The translations under genes were made by a program, and so were the position numbers. Of a stretch of DNA of 64,000 bases, positions 48,999 through 60,254 are shown piece after piece (within the stretch, counting starts at the first letter, position 1; each line of letters begins with the position of its first letter). The DNA lies in the NCBI RefSeq assembly GCF_042242105.1, contig NC_092014.1, positions 12,032,374-12,096,373 on the forward strand, read 5' to 3'. The notes beneath the pieces were generated by a model. The model made no database searches, was not told where the DNA came from, and saw only the letters and a program-made list of their open reading frames with translations. This DNA is from Pempheris klunzingeri (lineage: Eukaryota; Chordata; Actinopteri; Acropomatiformes; Pempheridae).

Positions 48999-51504
48999 TT
49001 TATTCAGATATATATTTACAACTTGTCACAATCCAGTTATTTACAAGATGAGTACACAAGAACAAAAGCAATCTTATAGTCAGGAGTATGTAGAAATCAC
49101 AAATATGGCACTGAATGGTAAGAAAAAGTGTGATCAGTCAACAAGACTTACTGGATGCTTTTAGTGGAAAAAAAATCAATTTCCACCCCATTACACCTGT
49201 ATTACATTTTTTTTTACGATTTCAAAATGCAGAAGTGTGTTTCTTTTTTTAAATATATCTGTGTAAGAATGCAAAGGAAACATTCTGTGCAACCTGCCGC
49301 AGGTTCACACTGCCTTTACATAAAATGGCTGCTTATACTTTCAAGCAATGCAGGTCTAAGGTTGACACAAAATGACGCGCTTCCAGGTGATGTGTTCAAA
49401 GACAAACACAAGCTGTATCTCACTTTCTATATCTGCATTTAAAATAATGCTGGTGAGAGAGCCTGTGCGCTCTGCCTTCAAGTAATGCATGTATGTAAGC
49501 TATGAATCATTTCTACGTTCAGTTAAGTGCCACTGTGCAGCACCAGCATGCTGTCCATCATGAGCCATGGAAACAGCTTGTATCCAGTGAAAACTTACAG
49601 ATCAGCACAGAAAAAAAAAAACTATTAAAACACAACCAACAAAAGGTATCTTGTTAATTAGGCAGATTTCATCAAGGAATCACGTTGGCAGCAATTAAAA
49701 AACAAAAAGTAAAACGAATGAATGAACACTGATGATAATGTAATGTGCAAGGAACGGCACAACACTCATAATGTGCTGAAACACATTTTCCGTCAAACTG
49801 CTTGTGGACAAATTATCTCACATCACAGAGCATCATGATGGTGCAGATGCGGTTTGCACGTGTTAAAAGGAGAAGTGCCCCCTCCAGTGGCTGCAGCTTG
49901 ACTAAAATAACAGTCATGACAGGAACTGCAATGAGCTTCATCACTCTCATATGAAGATTAAAGTGCTTAAGGCTGAGTCTGGATTCAGATGCCACATCTT
50001 CTGGTTTCTTTAGGCATTTTTTTTTTCGTGTCACTGCCAAAGCTCTTAACAAACTGCAACTTTACAAAGCCTACAACATCCATCATATTTCCTCACAATA
50101 CTGCATGTTACTACATCCACCTCAGCGCCACAAATTTCTGCTTACAAACTGTATGAATGTGTCCGTATAATACGACCTTGATTTTACATGTGGAAATAAA
50201 TCTAAAGTTAACCCTCCATAGCTTTAAGTAGATTCCATTAAACATTCAACAAAGTGCTGACCAGCCGATTCACTCTAAACTAGTGACTATTTTACAAATA
50301 TTTTAAAATACTTAACATTAATGAAATACATTTAGGAGAGCCAATGTCCTACCAGTAGACAATAGGCATGCAGTGCATTTCCAGAATCACTTTTATCTTT
50401 GTACACAACCCTTACATGCAGTGGTTAAAACTGCAGCTGTGAGACATATAAAATCAAGGCCCTTTTCTAAATGAAGCACCACCTCTGACTAAACATCAAA
50501 TCTACCTTCATTTATGCCATTTATGTTAAGTTACGACCCCCTCGGCTCCTCATTTACAGCACTGCATTTGTTTAATTTGTACTGCATGAGAGCTACAATA
50601 CATCTTAGAGCTTGTACATCATTCAAAAATAGGGCCACAAATAACTCTAAAAATAACTCTAAATTCACTATTTACATATGAATGGGACTCTTTGCTCTGG
50701 ACACATTAGCTGATTAATTTATTCTCCTTCACTGCCGGCGTCCAAACTGCAGAGTCCTGTAAAAAAAAAAAACAGCATTTCAGTGCAGACACAGCCCACA
50801 TGGGAGAATCAATACAATCAATCGATGTATACATAAATATTTATATACTGCAATGTTAATGGTGGAATCTGCTTACCTGGTACATCCTTCTTGCCTTTAG
50901 AGATTCTGAGGAGGTCTCAGGTAAACAAACTGCACAAAAACAAGATGAAGATTTAAACACAGATGCATAAAATCAAGACATTAAATGCAAAATTACATAG
51001 TAAAACTCGCATGGCTTTTTTTTTCTGGCCCTTAAGGCTGTACACACAGTGACTTTAGGCTAAATGTTGTCTGCATGCTAACATACTCACAATGAAAATG
51101 TTGGGTATAGTCGTAGACTGTTTACCACATTTACCATCTTGGTTTAGCGTGTCAGCATGCTAACATTTGCTAATTAGCAGTGAACACAAAATCTAGCTGA
51201 AGATGGTGGAAATATCATTAGTTTGGTGATAAACCATCACCACAGTTCACTCAAAACCACAAACGTGGAAGTCAACAAACAGCTGAATTCATCCTCTGGG
51301 GATCATGAATGTCTGTACCGAATTTCTGCCAATCCACCCAAAAATTGTGGAGATATTACACTTTGGGGGGGAAAAAATGTCAAAAGACTCCAGCACTCAT
51401 GCAGCTAACATACAAGTTATTTTATTTACGAACCCTGAAGCATTAATTCCTGACTAATTATTGTTCCCAGCACATGTGAGCTTTGATGAACAAACTGTTG
51501 CCAC
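48999..51504 (-). other. tspan5: tspan5 3' flank and probable 3' UTR, possibly spliced
   Basis: After the stop at 51505-51507 the minus strand offers a poly(A) signal at 48999-49004. Two exon-like segments lie between: 50877-50929, with a strong acceptor (TTTTTGTGCAG) and donor (CAG|GTAAGC), and one starting at 50756 after a 12-T tract and ACAG. A repeat copy sits between the stop and the first of these, as expected for an intron. I infer a spliced 3' UTR or an alternative 3' end. Confidence 0.35.
51030..51370. repeat. Interspersed teleost repeat, copy 4
   Basis: gcatgctaacatactcacaatga, agcatgctaacatttgctaattagca, gtttggtgataaaccat, tcatcctctggggatcatgaatgtctgtacc and caatccacccaaaaattgtgg reproduce the family at 6.87, 32.04 and 40.48 kb in order. 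Confidence 0.75.
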
Positions 51505-54500
51505 CTACCAGCTCTCTCTCACGGCTTCGATGTCGCTCACGAGATTCTGTGCTAAACAGATGCCGAAAATCTAAAACAAGAAACAAATATTTTACATTAG
51601 GTTAATTAAAGGTTTACAGAGGTCAGATAATAAACTAAGCCGTTGCTCCTTACCTGTAGTAATGCAATCCCAATAAAGATGCCTGCCACCACTGTCAGGT
51701 TGTCCTGAAGCCACTTCTCAAACTGAGGGACACACCCTTTGATATAGATGAACGTCCGCTGTTCAGAGTCCTGACAGAACATATAAAAAGCATGACAAGT
51801 CAGTATGATACAGACGAAAGATGAAATGCTTTGGCTTTTACTTCTTTTCTCAGAGTTACTGTCGGGATTTACTTTGGTTTGCAGCACATGACAGCATAGT
51901 TATATTTAATGGTAGCAGATGATTCTCCTTTTCATCTTGTGGTCCCTTCACAATAAAATCCCTCTGAACTAAAGTTACCCCGTTGTTAACACACACAATC
52001 AGCCCACTGTTTTTCTGCTCTGAATCTTGTTAAAACTACCTCACTCTGGCCTTTTCCTCACAATTTAAGGCAAGAAAACAAACACAGCCTTTTCCTTACA
52101 TTTTGCTACCATGAAGTAAGGCCAAAGCCAATCATGGGGGAGGGGTTTCAATTCCCAGTGCATTGCTGTAGCATGAGTAATACCACACAGCCCAAAGCGC
52201 TGATGGGGAGCCAGCTGCTGTATTATGAAGACTGAGGAGCAGGGGAACATACTGAAGGAGGAATATTGTGCCCAGGGTGGAGCACCTAATGACCTCATGC
52301 AGCCGAATAAGTCTGCCAGAGGCAAAATAAGCAAGAGCAATTTCTACTCTTCATTCTGTTTTATAGCACAAGCTCAATCTCTGTTATAAATGTAAGTTTC
52401 TGAAACCCACTCACCGTTTTTGCTCGGATGTCGTAGCCACACTGAGTGTTGATGACGTCCTCCTGTGAAGAGAGGATGGATTGACTCACTTTTGTCACAT
52501 ACTGTACCATTATATCCCCAGGAACACTGCTGTGTATTAACACTGTGTGTCTGGTCTCTAGATGTGTACTGGACAGTGAACTAAACCTGCATAAATCTGC
52601 ACAGACCGCAACTGCAGACTTGAAACTTAGGACTTGGATTTGAGTCAGACCAAGGTCACAAAAATTGGGTGTGGCGAGACCTTACTCATGTTTTGATGTT
52701 TTGGTAAAATCCTGAAACCACAGGAGACAGGCAAGTCTTGTATGGCCACGCAGGTTGAACATTTAAATACTAAGCCTGTTTGCATGTAAAACACCATTAA
52801 CACAACTGTGAGAGGAAAATGTTCCCATGAAAAGTCCAAAACTAATATTAAAATAATTTTAACAAGTAATATCTTGTCAAAGCTCCACTCTTCAAAAACA
52901 CATCCATGCAGTATTTATTCCTTTTTGAGCAACGTTTCCTAAGAACTACATTACTCAGAAACTTGGAAAATACGGAGAGAAGGACAAACACATTGTTTGT
53001 TTTGGCCTTTTATGCTATTTGATGACAGTAAGAAAAATACAGAAGAATTCCAGCCTCATTTGAGTGTGACTGACATGCAATTCATTTACAAAAAACTGTG
53101 ACTTAGCATGGACTTCCCCCAGAAGACTTAAAAATATCTCTGCATGGGATTCTGGGTGTTTTGTTTGGGGATTACAAGACAGAAAAGTCTGATGTTTTCA
53201 AATGCAGAAAATCCACCCTTCTGTGCAAGTGATACCTCTGGAGCACAGAGTGTTATTCAACTACTATTTTATATTCGTGCTTGTTATGAAGTGTTGCTCT
53301 CACAGAGGATGACCTTGGCGGAGCAGCGTGTCCTTGGATCAGCCAATAAAAAAAGACTCTTGTGCAACTTTGATTACAGTGAAGCAAGACTGCTAAAACA
53401 GAGCACTGTCACTGCCGTGCACCAGCAGCAGAATTTACAGTACTTTTCTGCCAAAAAAAAAAAAAGAAAACTCCTCCCAGCCACTTTCAGACTTTGCTGT
53501 GCTGGCAGAGTCTGAGAAGACTAAACACGGAGGCCTGGATGTCCTGTTGGAAGCCAGCCATGATAGTTGACAGTGTCAGCCAGCCTTCTGGCGGACACAG
53601 ATAACCAAGCTATCTATCACAGGGTGGACCTTCATAATTTCCCCTCCAACTACCAGCACCATAAAGATTTCAACATGTTTCTCAGTTTGCCCTCCAAGGC
53701 TAAGCCACAAAAACTCCAAGTTACACCCATAGGCTTGTTGTGTTTTGCCATAAATGGGATCAAATTGACTGTGAATTTGAAAAAGTGAAGTGCGGTGAGT
53801 TTTTTGAGAAGACATACCGCTGGATCTTTGGTGCAGCAGGAAAAGGGTACTCCACACTTCTCACGACTCGGGTTTGAATCAGTGCAGTTAAAGTAGATGT
53901 TCAAATTCCAGTCGTCAGCTCCAAAAGCTCCACAACACTCCCACTACAAGGTCAAACAGACACACAAAAAAAAACTCAGATATATGTCAACGGAGATGAC
54001 CGACCATGATTAACCCGAGGTAAAAACAATACTGCAGTGAAATCAGTACTGTAGATAAAGAAACATCAAGCTCACATATTCCTGGGTGAAGTCAATCAGG
54101 TTCTGCAGGTCAATGTCGTCTCTGTAGGCCCGAATGTTGTTGTTAATGAAAAAGTTGAGCTGGTCTTTAATCCAATCTTTGAAGACGAAGGCCAGAACTC
54201 CTGCAGTCAGCTCCAGGAAGAAAATGATACCCAGAAACACGGAGAACTGGAACACATAAACATTCACAGTTCCCTGAATTAAAGAAGTATTATTATGAGA
54301 CCAAGTAAGACTGAAAAGGCTTTCTTATTTCTTCACAATATGTTTGATAAGGGAACGTACAAATTTGAGCAAAAAAGAGTTCTCTCGCAGCGCTCCGATG
54401 CAACCGGCGAATCCGAGGATGAACATCACACCCCCCACCACCAGGAAGAGCCAGACTGGGTCAAAACCCCCCAGGTCTGTGATGGACGAGATGTTGGAGA

Positions 54501-57500
54501 GAACACCCTGGTGAAACAGAGAGAGGGGTCAGGTGCTTACATTTGAAGTCTGATAAGTAAATCTAATCAATCTTATGTAACTCTATCTAACTATTAGGCG
54601 ATTAATTGATTAATTTGGGGAAATATGCTTATTCACATTCTTGCCAAGAGTCGGATGAGAAGAATGATACCACTCTTGTAAAATTTATTAGCTGGATTAT
54701 TTTTTGATGGGAGCAGTGATTTACTTGAAACTCTGCTGGCTGTCTGGCATGGAAGCCAAGAGACAGACGGCACGTTAACTCCCATAAAAGAAATAGATGT
54801 TTTTACACTTCTGCTTGTGTAAACATTAAAACAAATGAGGCATAACGTGCTAATTGATTATCTTAAGACATGCTGGTAGGAAGATTCTGTGACTTTCGGA
54901 CAGAGCCAGGCTAACTGCCTCCTCCTCCTACGTTCACAGTATTTGTGCTAAGCTAAGCTAAATGGCTGCTTGTTCTTGCTTCATGTTTGCAAGAAAGAAT
55001 ATTAGCATATGTCCAAAAATGCTGAACTAATACTTTAATTTAGTCGTTTATTTTGAATATACCAAATATAATCTGGTTCCAGCTTTGCACAGGTGATGAT
55101 GTGCACTTAGCCAACTACAGTGAATTGAATCTTGTTGGATTTTGGGCTGTTGGTCAGACAAAACAAGACATTTGAAGATGTCACATTTGGCTTTAGGAAA
55201 CTGTAATGGTCATTTGCTGCTATTTGCTCTGATATTTTATTGAATTAATCTCTAATGGTTCTTTATTGAAAGTCAAGACACTTGAAAAGTCACAAGAGAC
55301 TGTCTGTCCCCTTTTTACACCCCAGAGCCGAGAGTGAACAATGAATGAATCTGTGAAATGCATCAGATTCTTTCTTCTGTCCATTGTTCAGAGGGGCGTC
55401 CCACCGGAAAGCATGACATTCCTTTCTGATACAGTAAAGCCTCTGCCTCCATTTCAGGCAGACAGATGGGTGTAAACGACAGGGGATGAATGAAAATGAT
55501 CTGCTTAGTTCACGGATTATTTGCAGGTTCATTAGTGAAAAGATTCACATAAAGAATGGATTCAATTTACTGTTACTTAAAGAGATATACACTAAACTCA
55601 CTTTTTCGCTCCATGCCCACAGCCCGATGCCAAGGAACGCCACCCCGAGGAACTAAAGGACGGACGAAGAAGAAAGAGACAAGACAGCAGGATTATTTTG
55701 CTGTGATTGCAGCGTGTAGTCATCACATAGAGGCACGGACAGAAACCACACGGAGATTTTCCTGGCAGGGCTCCATTACTAAACATTTCTCATCTCAGTC
55801 TGCAGTATCAGCAGGAGACTCCCACAGCATCTTTTAACAGCCTGAACACATTATGACTGAACAAGTTTCAACCTACTGTGTAAAAGTTCAAAACCACATT
55901 TCATGATTAGAAAGGTCAAGAATGAAGGAACTGGTGCCATTTTGCAACTGGCTGATATTATTTTGATATAAAGCACAAACATTAGACGCAATTGTAAATA
56001 CAATACTTGCTTCAGTTTCATTTCATAAGATGAATATTTTTTAATAGTTTTCATTTTTTGACTAAAAGCAGCAACTTTTAGGCATCATTTGGGACATTTG
56101 TCTCTACTTTTTAAATTTCATATGCTGAATGACTTGTAAATTAATAAACAAAAACTTAAAAACTTTAATTTTATTGTGGGTTTGCGCCTCTTGGGTTGAT
56201 AGTAAAATCTACCACTGTAGCGCTGACATGGTGTCAGGTCATGGTAGGACTGGTATTGACGATGAACTGTGATATCTAAAAATGATGTCAATGATGACAA
56301 ATCGATGTCATGTTAATAACACACACATTTTTGCGATAATATCATTATCGTGAATTCTTTTGGCCACGGTAGCTGTGTGGTGAAAATCTGATGTCTTGAC
56401 AGGCCAGTTACTTTGATTCAGTGGGACACTCAGTGTGTTTATAGACCAAATATTGACAATTAATGGATAAAAAACAAAGTCAAAGCTCTTTCCTATCACC
56501 AATATTTGTGCATTGTGCATATACGTAAATCCCAGTAATCCCAGGGGGTACTGCAGCCCAACGTGAATATCAGTGTGTATTGACAACTATCCATAACGAC
56601 TGAACAAACTCTGTCTGCTGCGAAGGACCATGAGATGTGTTTAAAAGCTCTAGAATTAACTAGTAGGCGGACATTGTGTTAATAATGCTGTCAAAATTAC
56701 AGTGTGTGACTTTATGAGACTTTATAACTTCATAACAAGAATAAAAACCCACTAAACCCACTTGGCAAGACCACTAATACGCCGTTAACACATAGCTGCT
56801 GTCAACTCAAGACCTTTTGTCAGACCCATTTGCAGACTGGATCCTGGTTATGGATTACTTCCACTAAACAGATATAAAAGCACTTTGCAGATTAACTTTT
56901 CAAGCGATTATCTGTGAAACATTTGCAGAGGAAGGAGGAACAGATGTTTCTGACACGGCCAGCTTCCTCTGATGATATATGTATGGTGAAGGGATCAGAG
57001 AGGTCTGACAGGTGGTCTTCCTCTTCATCACCATGAGGTCCATGAAGGGCCACAAACATATCAGCTCAAAAAGGTTCAAAACGTTCAACGTTCAAAAAGG
57101 GTGCAGACGATATATGATGATATATATCAGTATATATCAGTATCCAACATAAATATTGTCAATGGGCCTTTTTCACAGAAGTAATTTTGACATGTCAGAG
57201 TCAGAAAACCAGTGTAAACCAAAAAAACTAAATCAAATGAATTAATCAAAATCAATGATGGCTGAATTCCATTTAACTGCTTCAGTTTCAGGGTCCTGCT
57301 TCAGTTCATGCTGGCTCACTGTGTGTTTTGGCTTACTGGGACACTTTAGTAATTACTAATAACATAATCAATATTCATTACAATGACAATCCTGCTTGTT
57401 GCGGACAATTTTTATATGGTTTTTCCACGTGTTAAGTATTAGGTATTTAATTCCCTGGATAAGCCAAAAACAGAGAGTCCCAACTAGTTATTTTATCCAT

Positions 57501-58393
57501 TAATTATTTCCTTTCCTTATTTTCAATAAAGTTTTTCACAATACATGGTGGATTAATTAATTAATTAATTGAGTAACAGAAAATTAGCTGGGAAAAGTTT
57601 TTTAGAATGGATCATTGCAAAGCAAGATTTTCTGGGTCAAGACTCTCAAACATGTGGATTTGCTGCTTTTGTTTTAGTTATATAATCACAAATTGAGTAC
57701 ATTTGGGTTTGTACACTGTTGGTCGGACAAAACAAGCAACGTGAAGACATCATTTTGGATTATGATGAGTATTTTTTTACTGATCGCTTATATTTTATAG
57801 ACTAAATGTAACTGATATGTGATAATATGACTAAATCAGCCCACAAAACAATTCTTTTTGATTACAAATTAGTCTATTATTATTTGTTTGGATTAAGAGA
57901 CCAATGTTTGGTAGGTAAAACATCAGAAAACGGTGAACATGTTCATCACAAAATCCCCAAACCCCAAATTATTGTATTTATTAAGATCCAAAACCTGGAA
58001 AAGCAGCAAATTGTCACATTTGGACACCTGGAACCAATGAATGTGATTTTCTGTCAATCGATTTAATAATTAGGCAGTTTATCATTTCAGCTATAATCCT
58101 AATCATCCATCCCTCCTTTCAGATGAAGCAAACTTTAATACTAAGTATAAATTAATGACATAATAACAGGCATGTACAGTTAAAGACAAAGTGGAGGCCC
58201 AAAGTGAACTCCTTGATGGGGTCACTGGTGGGTCCAAAGCACAAGAGGAGGTGTTTGTTTTCTCTGTAATTCCCCTCATGCAGGATGATCAGGGATGAAG
58301 ATGAATACTCTGATTAAACTTTGCAGTGAAAACATGACAGTAAAATGTCCTCAGACACCTTGATGTGAAACAAAAGAAGAAGCCCTTCATCAG

Positions 58394-58428
<35 letters not shown>

Positions 58429-58768
58429 TCTCTCACACTGATGCTGCCACACAACAACAAAAGCCTGCTGGTGGGTGAAAGTGGGAGCAAGTGCACAGGC
58501 AGCAGGGAGCCTATAGCGGGGATGAAGTCATCCGTGTCTCCCATGAAACCCGACGTGGGGAAAAAGGAAACAGCTCACAGGATTACAAGCCAAGGCTGTT
58601 GTCGATGGAGAATAAAAGCATGTCATGTCAGTGTATTAAGCAGATGATAGCAGGCCTGGAGTCCTGAACAGCCATCAGGGGACTTACCCAGAAAATGATG
58701 TTGAAACCGAAAATGAAATACTTGATGCAGCAGCTCACTTCATGAGCCTTGAAATGCTTTCCTGACAT
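51505..58768 (-). CDS. tspan5: Tetraspanin-5 (TspanC8 group), complete, 268 aa
   Basis: Eight coding exons: 58688-58768, 55602-55652, 54361-54507, 54076-54246, 53818-53943, 52415-52462, 51654-51770, 51505-51570. All are phase 0 and sum to 807 nt (268 aa, the same as human TSPAN5). There are four membrane spans, at about residues 17-37, 62-82, 92-114 and 233-253. The large extracellular loop has CCG (153-155), a VPFSCC motif (182-187) and eight cysteines (153, 154, 170, 180, 186, 187, 200, 221), the hallmark of TspanC8 tetraspanins. These bring ADAM10 out of the ER and steer its sheddase activity, including Notch cleavage. Likely N-glycosylation sites are N49 and N169. The C-terminus reads VRESW where human, from memory, has VRASW. 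TSPAN17 is the closest alternative; the loop sequence and the mttp neighbourhood favour TSPAN5. Confidence 0.97.
54600..55020. repeat. Interspersed percomorph repeat in tspan5 intron 2 (rearranged)
   Basis: ggggaaatatgcttattcac, ttcttgccaagagtcggatgagaag, gataccactct, then gcagtgatttacttgaaactctgctgg, acagagccaggctaactgcctcc and gctaagctaagctaa are blocks of one common percomorph repeat, here in a jumbled order that suggests internal inversion or nested copies. Confidence 0.7.
55080..55270 (+). repeat. 'Gttggtcagacaaaacaag' percomorph repeat, copy 1
   Basis: ggattttgggctgttggtcagacaaaacaagacatttgaagatgtcac is a signature of a common percomorph SINE-like repeat. It lies in tspan5 intron 2. 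Confidence 0.65.
57540..58080. repeat. 'Gttggtcagacaaaacaag' percomorph repeat, copies 2 and 3 head to head
   Basis: A (ttaa)n start at 57553-57570 leads to gtacactgttggtcggacaaaacaagcaacgtgaagacatca and a ttttatagactaaa stretch. The following caaaacctggaaaagcagcaaattgtcacatttggacacctgga to cgatttaataattaggcag corresponds to the reverse end of the same repeat. Confidence 0.65.
58396..58434. repeat. (TC)n microsatellite
   Basis: An almost uninterrupted tc tract lies in tspan5 intron 1, about 255 bp downstream of the first coding exon in the direction of transcription. Confidence 0.95.
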
Positions 58769-59250
58769 CATTTGGATGGATTTTCTTCTTAAACGCCGCC
58801 CGTGGTGGAAAAAAAAAAATCACATCTATGGTCCTCTTGTGTTTGACAGCCTGGTTGTGGAAACACCTTTTTGTATTTTTTTTTTTTTTTTTGTTCCAAT
58901 GCTCGACAACCGCGCCGTCAGTTGTTTCAGCGTCTTGTTATAAACATCGTCCTGTTTCCGCAGAGAAAAGGCGCAGAAGACGCCGCAGAGGAGCGTTTAG
59001 TCTGTCACTGTCCGCAAAGATGTTCCGCTTCACTCCACACGGAAGAAGAGAAGGTTTAACCAGTCACATAAATCCACAGAAGTCAACCAGATTACAGCCG
59101 ATGGTCTTCTATCTGACCCATAATCTAGACATGGCTGTTAGTTGATTGACACGTGTGGGGACCAATGGGGGTCTCCGGTGGTCGAGGGAGGCAGGACTTC
59201 CTGTAGCAGAGGGCGTCACAGCCACCACGTGACCACGAAATACAGCGTGC
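58769..59250 (-). promoter_or_regulatory. tspan5 5' UTR and CpG-type promoter region
   Basis: The region upstream of the tspan5 ATG has raised CpG content, such as acaaccgcgccgtc and gcgcagaagacgccgcagaggagcg, and no clear TATA box. A long T tract (58876-58892) lies within it. The plus-strand open frames here (58828-59145) are not recognisable. The transcription start is not determined. Confidence 0.4.
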
Positions 59251-60090
59251 CATGATATTTAATCACTGAGAGTATTATCTATTCATCCCTGAGTAGTTCA
59301 TTTGGTTTATGATAGATATGTAAGATAATGATATGATATTAAACCCCTTTACACCCACTGGTCTATGGAGACCCGAAGAGCTCAGCAAATGGACATTGTG
59401 GAATAAATAGTTCAGTGTAGACAACAAATACAACCAAAAAAGTGAAATAATAATTTCAGAAACCTCAGAAAGTCAGCTCATTGGTATAATTTGTTATTTC
59501 ATCCTGCATCTTTGTGTCATCTCTGCGTCATTTTAGTTTTAATTTGATTCCAGCAGGTTTTCTGTCTGTTTTTAAATTTCACAGTGATGCTTTTTCCTCA
59601 GTATCATTTCTTATTGCCATATTCCATCACAAGGTCTTTATCTGTCAATCAAGACTGACATGTTGAAAAAGGGGCGTCTTGAAATAAAAACAGTTGGTAT
59701 GAAATAAAAAAGCAAAAACTAAATATTTCATGATAATGAGCTGAGCTTTCCAATTTATTGGGCTATTTCATAATTTCATTGTTGTATCATTTTGTCTATA
59801 TTAATTCCTATACATATTAATTTCATAATATTGTGTTTATGGAATTAAATACAATAAATAGATTCTTCCATAGTACGTACTGTATCTGAAACTTTTATTT
59901 ATTCATATTTTAGGATTTAGACGATATCTTTCATACTTTCTAACTTATGTTATCCATCATTAAGAATATGTATCAGCATTATGAGCAGAATGAACCCCAG
60001 AGCTCACATTTCTCACTATTCTAATTTTCCTTTTAATAAAAATTGAAGGTTGCTGAGAGAAAGAAAATAAAATCAAGGTGGATCAACTTT

Positions 60091-60102
60091 GCCCCCTGGT
60101 GG
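60091..60102 (-). promoter_or_regulatory. CTCF consensus motif, minus orientation
   Basis: gccccctggtgg is the reverse complement of CCACCAGGGGGC, a perfect match to CCASYAGRKGGC with matching flanks (tgccaccagggggcaaa). It lies between the tspan5 promoter and the acer2 3' end. Confidence 0.6.
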
Positions 60103-60254
60103 CAAAATGTGTCATCTGCATCATTCGCCATCCTACAAGTGTAAGACATCGAGCTACAAACTGTACAATAAACCATGAATCGTTTTTGATGCATGATCTA
60201 TTCCAACATGATCAGTAAAATGAACACCAGTGACGATTTTAAGTATTGGCTTGG

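Larger units (their letters stand above)
55653..58687. other. tspan5 intron 1
   Basis: This 3.0-kb first intron has repeats listed separately. The remaining sequence includes short ggccacggtagctgtgtggtg and cgataatatcattatcgtg blocks near 56330-56390 (repeat-like) and a short tatatatcagt tandem at about 57115-57140. No enhancer-like cluster was recognised. Confidence 0.45.

Noticed and set aside
49861-49885. A further possible CTCF site (gtgccccctccagtgg)
   Set aside because: The spacing between the two half-motifs does not fit the consensus, so I did not count it.
58828-59145. A 105-codon plus-strand open frame upstream of tspan5
   Set aside because: It begins in a T-rich tract (poly-Phe) and has no recognisable domain. 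It is antisense to the tspan5 5' UTR and promoter.
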